Of a stretch of 64,000 nt of DNA, positions 59,134-64,000 are shown one piece after another. The stretch's first letter is position 1, and each line of letters opens with the position of its first letter. Source of the stretch: Stakelama saccharophila. Its GTDB lineage: Bacteria; Pseudomonadota; Alphaproteobacteria; Sphingomonadales; Sphingomonadaceae. The notes below the pieces were generated by a model. The model did not search any database. It worked only from the letters and a program-made list of their open reading frames with translations, and had not been told where the DNA came from. Both the position numbers and the translations under genes were made by a program. The stretch spans positions 620,001 to 684,000 of the forward strand of contig NZ_CP135076.1 of the NCBI RefSeq assembly GCF_032229225.1, in the 5' to 3' direction.

Positions 59134-60636
59134 ATGAGCCTCGCTCCCCGCCTCGACCTGCGGCAGACGCAATCGCTGGTGATGACGCCTCAGCTCCAGC
59201 AGGCGATCCGGCTGCTGGCGCTGTCCAATCTCGAAATCGAGGCCTATCTTGCCGAGGAGATCGAGAAGAATCCCCTGCTGGAAGCCGGGGGCGACGATTC
59301 CGCCGGCAATGCCGAAGATCTGCCGGAGCGGGCAGACGAGCGCAGCGATCCCGCGAGCGCCGACGAACTGTTGATCTCGGGCAGCGGCACCGGCGAGGCG
59401 GCGCTCGATGTCGATCTCGATACCGAATCCTTCCATCATGACAGCGCGGCCGATTCGATCGGTGGGCTGGACGGCGGCCTCGGCCTCGCCGGAACGGCGA
59501 GCGGCGGCGTGCCGGAGGACGGACCCGATCTCGCCGCCTTGTCCAGCAGCGATACCAGCCTCGCCGATCATCTGCTCGCGCAGGCGGGCACCGCGGTCGA
59601 CGGTACCGACATGTTCATCGCCGCGCATCTGATCGATCAGATCGACGAGACCGGATACCTTACCGTCCCGCTGCTCGATACGGCCAACCGGCTGGGCGTC
59701 CCGCTGGCCCGGATCGAGGCGGTGCTGGCGATTATCCAGACGTTCGACCCGACGGGCGTCGGCGCGCGATCCCTTGCCGAATGCCTGGCGCTGCAGGCGA
59801 GGGAGGCGGATCGCTACGATCCGTGCATGGCGGCGCTTATCGACAATCTCGATCTCGTCGCACGCGGGGATCTTGCGCGGCTCAAGCGCATCTGCGGCGT
59901 CGATGACGAGGATATGGCCGACATGATCCGCGAGTTGCGCGATTACGATCCCAAACCCGGCTGCCGCTATGGCGGGGAGCCGGCGGCCGCGGTCGTCCCC
60001 GACGTTTTCGTCGGGCGCCGCAAGGGCGGCTGGGCGGTGGAGATCAACAGCGCGACGCTGCCACGCCTGCTTGTCGACCGCACCTATTACGCCGAGCTGT
60101 CGTCCGGCCGGCAGGACAAGGCAGCGAAAAGCTGGCTGTCCGACTGTCTCGCCAGCGCCAACTGGCTGGTCAAGGCGCTCGACCAGCGTCAGCGCACCAT
60201 CGTCAAGGTGGCGAGCGAGATCGTGAAGCAGCAGGAAGGCTTTTTCCTGAGGGGGGTCGCGCATCTCAGGCCGATGACGCTGAAACAGGTCGCCGACGCG
60301 ATCGACATGCACGAATCGACCGTCAGCCGCGTGACCAGCAACAAATATCTGAGCTGCGCGCGCGGCCTGTTCGAGCTGAAATATTTCTTCACCTCGGCGA
60401 TCCAGTCGGCCGATGGCGGCGAGGCGGTATCGGCCAACGCGGTAAAGAGCGCGCTGAAGGCGCTGATCGCGGCGGAGGATCCGAAGAAGATACTTTCGGA
60501 CGACACGCTCGTGGATATGCTACGCGCGCAAGGTTTCGACATTGCGCGGCGCACGGTCGCCAAATATCGCGAGGCGATGGGTATCGGCAGCTCGGTGCAG
60601 CGGCGCCGACAAAAGGCATTGGAGGGTGTAGCTTGA
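59134..60636 (+). CDS. rpoN: RNA polymerase sigma-54 factor RpoN
   Basis: A 500-residue alternative sigma factor. Region I is Gln/Leu-rich (LRQTQSLVMTPQLQQAIRLL), followed by an acidic region II (about 45-130), the core-binding domain (HLIDQIDETGYLTVPLLDTA) and the DNA-binding C-terminus with the RpoN box ARRTVAKYREAMGI. It follows lptB, a common arrangement. The hpf gene that usually comes next is absent; an EEP-family gene follows instead. Confidence 0.95.
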   Translation: MSLAPRLDLRQTQSLVMTPQLQQAIRLLALSNLEIEAYLAEEIEKNPLLEAGGDDSAGNAEDLPERADERSDPASADELLISGSGTGEAALDVDLDTESFHHDSAADSIGGLDGGLGLAGTASGGVPEDGPDLAALSSSDTSLADHLLAQAGTAVDGTDMFIAAHLIDQIDETGYLTVPLLDTANRLGVPLARIEAVLAIIQTFDPTGVGARSLAECLALQAREADRYDPCMAALIDNLDLVARGDLARLKRICGVDDEDMADMIRELRDYDPKPGCRYGGEPAAAVVPDVFVGRRKGGWAVEINSATLPRLLVDRTYYAELSSGRQDKAAKSWLSDCLASANWLVKALDQRQRTIVKVASEIVKQQEGFFLRGVAHLRPMTLKQVADAIDMHESTVSRVTSNKYLSCARGLFELKYFFTSAIQSADGGEAVSANAVKSALKALIAAEDPKKILSDDTLVDMLRAQGFDIARRTVAKYREAMGIGSSVQRRRQKALEGVA

Positions 60637-60644
60637 GGATATTG

Positions 60645-61487
60645 ATGCGCGTCGTCGCGGCAGTTGGTCTGGCGCTGTGTTCCGTGATTCCGGCAGCGGC
60701 GCAGGCCGGCAGGTCCGACGGCGACCTGCGCGTCATGAGCTTCAACGTGCGCTATGCGAACGAGAATGACGGCGCCAATTCGTGGAGCAAGCGGCGCGAC
60801 GTCTTCGTCGACACCATCCGCAAGGCGCATCCCGACATTTTCGGCACGCAGGAATTGTTGCAGAAGCAGGGCGACTATATCGTCGATCACCTGCCGCAAT
60901 ATGGCTGGTTCGGCGTAGATCGCCGCGGCGCCCATGAAGACGAGCATATGGGGCTGTTCTACGATCGCGAGCGGCTGACGCTGGTCGATCTCGGAAATTT
61001 CTGGCTGTCCGACACGCCGGACGTGGTGGGCAGCAACAGTTGGGGCACGCCCCTTCCGCGCATGGTCACCTGGGGCCTGTTCGAGGACAAGGAGACGGGC
61101 AAGCGCTTCTATCTCTACAACACGCACTTTCCGTACAAGGCGGAGGACGAACCCGCGCGCGAAAAGGCGGCGGCCGTGATCGTGAAGCGTATCGCCGCGC
61201 TGCCCGCCGAGGTGCCGGTGATCGTCACCGGCGATTTCAACACGACGCCCGATTCGAGGGCGCACGCGACGCTGACCGGCGGTCTTGCGGACGTTCGCGA
61301 GGAGGTTTCCGATCCGGCCGGTTCGGCCGAAACCTTCCACAACTTCACCGGGAAGGCGGATCGCCGTATCGACTGGATACTGGAACGCGGCTTCACCCCT
61401 CTTCATTTCGCGACCGACACCTATCACCGCGACGGCCATTACCCGTCCGACCATTTCCCGGTGATCGCGGATCTGCGCTTCGACTGA
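60645..61487 (+). CDS. Secreted endonuclease/exonuclease/phosphatase-family enzyme
   Basis: A 280-residue EEP-fold metal-dependent hydrolase. Signal peptide VVAAVGLALCSVIPAAAQA. Catalytic signatures: LRVMSFNVRYANEND (Asn), FGTQELLQKQ (Glu), VIVTGDFNTTPDS (Asp/Asn) and HYPSDHFPVIADL (Asp/His). Substrates of this subgroup are mostly unknown phosphodiesters. I prefer ATG 60645, with GAGG six bases upstream; a TTG at 60633 overlapping the rpoN stop is the alternative. Confidence 0.88.
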   Translation: MRVVAAVGLALCSVIPAAAQAGRSDGDLRVMSFNVRYANENDGANSWSKRRDVFVDTIRKAHPDIFGTQELLQKQGDYIVDHLPQYGWFGVDRRGAHEDEHMGLFYDRERLTLVDLGNFWLSDTPDVVGSNSWGTPLPRMVTWGLFEDKETGKRFYLYNTHFPYKAEDEPAREKAAAVIVKRIAALPAEVPVIVTGDFNTTPDSRAHATLTGGLADVREEVSDPAGSAETFHNFTGKADRRIDWILERGFTPLHFATDTYHRDGHYPSDHFPVIADLRFD

Positions 61488-61518
61488 AATCCGGGGACGC
61501 GGCGAGAAAAACCGCATC

Positions 61519-61526
61519 TTAACCAT
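61519..61526 (+). promoter_or_regulatory. CtrA-like half-site TTAACCAT
   Basis: TTAACCAT, 41 bp before the ATG of the MCP/Cache gene. Same octamer and near-identical spacing as at 50550-50557. Consistent with motility or chemotaxis genes being under CtrA in sphingomonads. Confidence 0.45.
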
Positions 61527-61567
61527 CACGGTGCAGGGTTCGGTCCGTCAAAGGGGACCGCACTTTC

Positions 61568-62611
61568 ATGCCACGACGTATTCGCTCTCTCATCGCGACG
61601 CTCGACGACGAGGTCCGGGCCTATGCCGACAAGAGCGAGGCGATCGCGGGGCGGACGAACCTGCTCGCGTTGAATGCGTCGATCGAGGCGGCGCGGTCCG
61701 GCGAAGCGGGCAGGGGCTTTTCGGTCGTGGCGCAGGAGGTGAAGGCGCTTGCGGCCAGTGCGCTCGACCTGGCGGCGAAATTCCGCGGTCAGGTTCTCGG
61801 CAGCCTCGAGGCCGGCCGCGCGATCGCGGATGAACTGGTCGGCGACGTCGAAGGGGCGCGGTTGGAAGAACTGGCCCAGTCGATCATGAACTCGATATCG
61901 CGCTCGCTCTACGATCGCTCGATCGACGTGCGGATGCTTGGTTGCGACCAGGCGGTGGTCGACGGCGCCCTGCATGGTGCGAGCGATCGCAATGCCGAAG
62001 CGAAGGCATTGGACCGGCTGCGCGCATTGCTGAAATTCTCACCATATTTCCTCAACGCCTTCATCGTCGACGATACCGGAAATATTCCCGTCTGCGCGCA
62101 TGCCAATGCGTCCGTGCGTACCGAAAATCTGCGCGGCGCGGACCAGTATGAACGCGCGATGGCAGCTCCGGCGGGCGAGGACTGGTTCACCGATGCGGTG
62201 TGGGAAAATCCCTGGTCGAACGGCCGCAAGGTCCTGATCTTCGTGGCGCCCATCCGGCACGAGGGGCGGGCCATCGGCGTCGCCTATCTGGAATATGATT
62301 TCGAAGGTCAGGTCGCCCAGATCATGAATGTCATGAGACAGGCGGCGGGGAATTCCGTGATCTCTATCGTCGATGACGATGCCCGGGTGATGGCGACGAC
62401 GGGTTCCTACGCCTTCGGTCATCATCTGGCGGCGGCCCGGGCCGGCAGCGGCGCGGGTGCGAGTGGTGACGGCACGATCACGGCCATTTCGTCGGCCAGC
62501 CGTTATTATGATTTCGACGGTCTCAATCTGCGCTGCGTGATCGAGCACCAGGTGCCGAGCGACGAGGAGATCGCACAGGCCCTGCGAAAGGCGCTGCCCG
62601 AACGCGGCTAG
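61568..62611 (+). CDS. Soluble MCP-tip protein with Cache-like sensor domain
   Basis: A 347-residue protein without membrane segments. Residues 24-62 match the conserved signalling tip of methyl-accepting chemotaxis proteins ([20 protein letters not shown] and [15 protein letters not shown]), but only the tip and part of one arm are present. A Cache/PDC-like domain follows ([51 protein letters not shown]). The order is opposite to that of a normal chemoreceptor. It may sense a cytosolic ligand and join receptor arrays or recruit CheW. AAAGGGG precedes the ATG. Confidence 0.82.
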   Translation: MPRRIRSLIATLDDEVRAYADKSEAIAGRTNLLALNASIEAARSGEAGRGFSVVAQEVKALAASALDLAAKFRGQVLGSLEAGRAIADELVGDVEGARLEELAQSIMNSISRSLYDRSIDVRMLGCDQAVVDGALHGASDRNAEAKALDRLRALLKFSPYFLNAFIVDDTGNIPVCAHANASVRTENLRGADQYERAMAAPAGEDWFTDAVWENPWSNGRKVLIFVAPIRHEGRAIGVAYLEYDFEGQVAQIMNVMRQAAGNSVISIVDDDARVMATTGSYAFGHHLAAARAGSGAGASGDGTITAISSASRYYDFDGLNLRCVIEHQVPSDEEIAQALRKALPERG

Positions 62612-62693
62612 ACGCATCGTCCTACAGCCATTTCAGCTTGCCGAAGGTCAAGGGCTGCAGGCCGCGTGAAGCTATCGGCGGCACCGCGCCCGA

Positions 62694-63689
62694 TCAATCG
62701 TCCTCGTCCTCGAAGCCGACGAGATCGAGCGCGCGCGCCTTGATCTGGTGCGTCGCGCACCAATGGACCAACGCGTCCTCGCGTCCGTGCGTCACCCATA
62801 TTTCGCGCGGCGCCAGTTCGCGGATCGTCCCGGTCAGTTCGTCCCAGTCAGCATGGTCGGACAGGATGATCGGCAGCTCGACATTGCGCTGGCGCGCCCG
62901 CTGTCGCACCCGCATCCAGCCCGATGCCATCGCCGTGACGGGATCAGGCAGGCGGCGCGACCACCGATCGTTGAGCGCGCCCGGCGGACAGAGCACGATA
63001 TGGCCCTTCATTGCGGACCGGTCGCTTTCGGTCGCCGGCCGCAATTCGCCGAGATCGACGCCGTGTTCGACGTAAAGGTCGCACAGGCGCTGCAACGCGC
63101 CGTGAATATAGATCGGATCGGCATGGCCGAGATCGCGCAGTTCGCGGATGACCCGCTGCGCCTTGCCCAACGCATAGGCGCCGACCAGCACGCAGCGATC
63201 CGGATTGGCGTGCAGCGCGGACAACAGCTTGTCTATTTCGTCATGCGTATCGGGATGTCGGAACACGGGCAGGCCGAAGGTCGCCTCGGTGATGAAGACG
63301 TCGCATTTCACGGGTTCGAAGCGCGCGCAGGTGGGATCGGGGCGGCGCTTATAATCGCCCGAGGCGACCACGCGCTCGCCGTCGTGGTCGAGCACGACCT
63401 GCGCCGAACCCAGCACATGGCCGGCCGGCACGAACGTGGCATCGACGCTGCCGAAGGCGACGGTTTCGCCATATGCAACCGGCCTGCCGTTCTGCGGGCC
63501 GTAGCGGGCCTCCATGATCGCGATCGTCTCCGGCGTCGCCCACACCTCGCTATGGCCGCCGCGGGCATGGTCGGCATGGCCGTGGGTCACGAGCGCGCGG
63601 GCCTTCGGCGCGGAAGGGTCGATCCACAGGTCGGCGGCCGGCACGTAAATGCCTTCGGGGCGGGGTTCGATCCAGGTTCCAAGCGTCAT
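62694..63689 (-). CDS. Ligase-associated DNA damage response exonuclease (MBL fold)
   Basis: A 331-residue metallo-beta-lactamase/CPSF-type nuclease. Zinc motif HGHADHARGG in ARALVTHGHADHARGGHS, then FVPAGHVLGSAQVVLDHDGE and VVASGDYKRRPDPTC, and a C-terminal LSDHADWDEL and EIWVTHGREDALVHW. Family members (TIGR04122-like) work with the ATP-dependent DNA ligase in repair of crosslink damage. The ligase gene is at 52425-54029 rather than adjacent. The ATG at 63689 gives the family N-terminus LGTWIEPRPEGIYVPAADLW. Confidence 0.9.
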   Translation of the reverse strand: MTLGTWIEPRPEGIYVPAADLWIDPSAPKARALVTHGHADHARGGHSEVWATPETIAIMEARYGPQNGRPVAYGETVAFGSVDATFVPAGHVLGSAQVVLDHDGERVVASGDYKRRPDPTCARFEPVKCDVFITEATFGLPVFRHPDTHDEIDKLLSALHANPDRCVLVGAYALGKAQRVIRELRDLGHADPIYIHGALQRLCDLYVEHGVDLGELRPATESDRSAMKGHIVLCPPGALNDRWSRRLPDPVTAMASGWMRVRQRARQRNVELPIILSDHADWDELTGTIRELAPREIWVTHGREDALVHWCATHQIKARALDLVGFEDEDD

Positions 63690-63798
63690 GGCCGCATCAT
63701 ATGGGCGGCGCGGCGGCGCCGTGCCACTCGGATCGGATCGAAAGCCGCGCCACTGTGTTGATTCGACCATGAACGGCATCTGAGCCGCATGGGAGAAT

Positions 63799-63987
63799 AT
63801 GATGATCGATCTCGGAAGCCTGTGGGGCGTACTGACGGTGATCGGGCCGATCCTGTTGGCCGCGGTCATCATCTGGGTGCTGCTTCACAACCGCACGTCG
63901 CACCGCGAGGATATAGAGACCGAGGCGGCGACGCACCGGATGTATGACGAGCAGGATCGCGAGGACAAGGTGAACGAAAAGCTCTAA
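63799..63987 (+). CDS. Small membrane protein (62 aa)
   Basis: A short protein with one N-terminal membrane helix (LWGVLTVIGPILLAAVIIW) and a charged cytoplasmic tail (HREDIETEAATHRMYDEQ). GGGAGAA sits 4 bases before the first ATG (63799). I do not recognise a named family; similar short anchored proteins are common in sphingomonads. It is divergent from the exonuclease gene. Confidence 0.7.
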   Translation: MMIDLGSLWGVLTVIGPILLAAVIIWVLLHNRTSHREDIETEAATHRMYDEQDREDKVNEKL

Positions 63988-64000
63988 GCCCGTCGGGTGG

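Noticed and set aside
1-64000. CRISPR array, prophage, insertion sequence or rRNA operon
   Set aside because: No regularly spaced direct repeats, no transposase or phage gene, and no rRNA sequence were seen; the repeats found are dispersed palindromes.

Overview
The window is a chromosomal segment of a high-GC alphaproteobacterium, most likely a sphingomonad (order Sphingomonadales). The evidence is the gene order rne / amiC-mrcA-prfB, the order thyA-folA-ribF-ileS-lspA-DUF3035, rnd-lptC-lptA-lptB-rpoN, a DivK-type response regulator, RNase E with an acidic insertion in its S1 domain, a two-domain cold-shock protein, TTAACCAT (CtrA-like) half-sites, and many short palindromic repeats typical of these genomes. 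There is no phage, IS element, CRISPR array or rRNA. The only RNA gene found is a class II tRNA-Tyr.

Layout. 1-6174: histidine utilisation as a divergon. hutI-hutH-hutG-hutU run on the minus strand (hutU is cut by the window edge) and hutF-hutC on the plus strand, around a 14-bp palindrome that fits a HutC operator. HutF plus HutG implies the formylglutamate route to glutamate. 6175-9995: housekeeping genes (AlkA-type glycosylase, ferredoxin, PRC-barrel protein, RlmB, tRNA-Tyr, cyclophilin, His-rich lipoprotein). 10105-22915: a surface-glycan locus containing a small phosphoglycosyl transferase, a LuxR-type regulator, an ATP-grasp-like protein, a formyltransferase, a GT4 glycosyltransferase, a PglF/WbpM-type 4,6-dehydratase, a DegT aminotransferase, a cryptic oxygenase-like protein, an OafA-SGNH acyltransferase and a sulfotransferase. 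The genes fit synthesis of an undecaprenyl-linked glycan that starts from an N-formylated 4-amino-4,6-dideoxy sugar. No flippase or polymerase is present. 23059-31561: small lipoprotein, 2OG oxygenase, homoserine dehydrogenase, GlpX, CPBP protease, YadGH-like ABC exporter, DsbA-like protein and M48 protease. 31711-40637: RNase E, amidase, PBP1A, RF2 and a lipoprotein methyltransferase. 40679-47198: thyA, folA, ribF, ileS, lspA and a DUF3035 lipoprotein. 47307-54029: TorF-like porin, RidA, HAD hydrolase, DUF3572, DivK, L33, GDT1-like protein, Dps, DUF1328 and an ATP-dependent DNA ligase. 54578-63987: cold-shock protein, TerC, RNase D, LptC-LptA-LptB, RpoN, EEP-family enzyme, a soluble MCP/Cache protein, the ligase-associated exonuclease and a small membrane protein.

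The most unusual signals are these. (i) A palindromic repeat is inserted in frame inside ileS, adding roughly 55-60 residues to isoleucyl-tRNA synthetase and bordered on the left by a nested palindrome. (ii) The glycan locus has several proteins with altered catalytic signatures: an Asp-Asp dyad in the phosphoglycosyl transferase, an ATP-grasp-like protein without a recognisable nucleotide loop, and an oxygenase-like protein without RxS. (iii) A soluble protein joins an isolated chemoreceptor tip to a Cache domain in reversed order. (iv) Another copy of the repeat family supplies the ribosome-binding region of folA.
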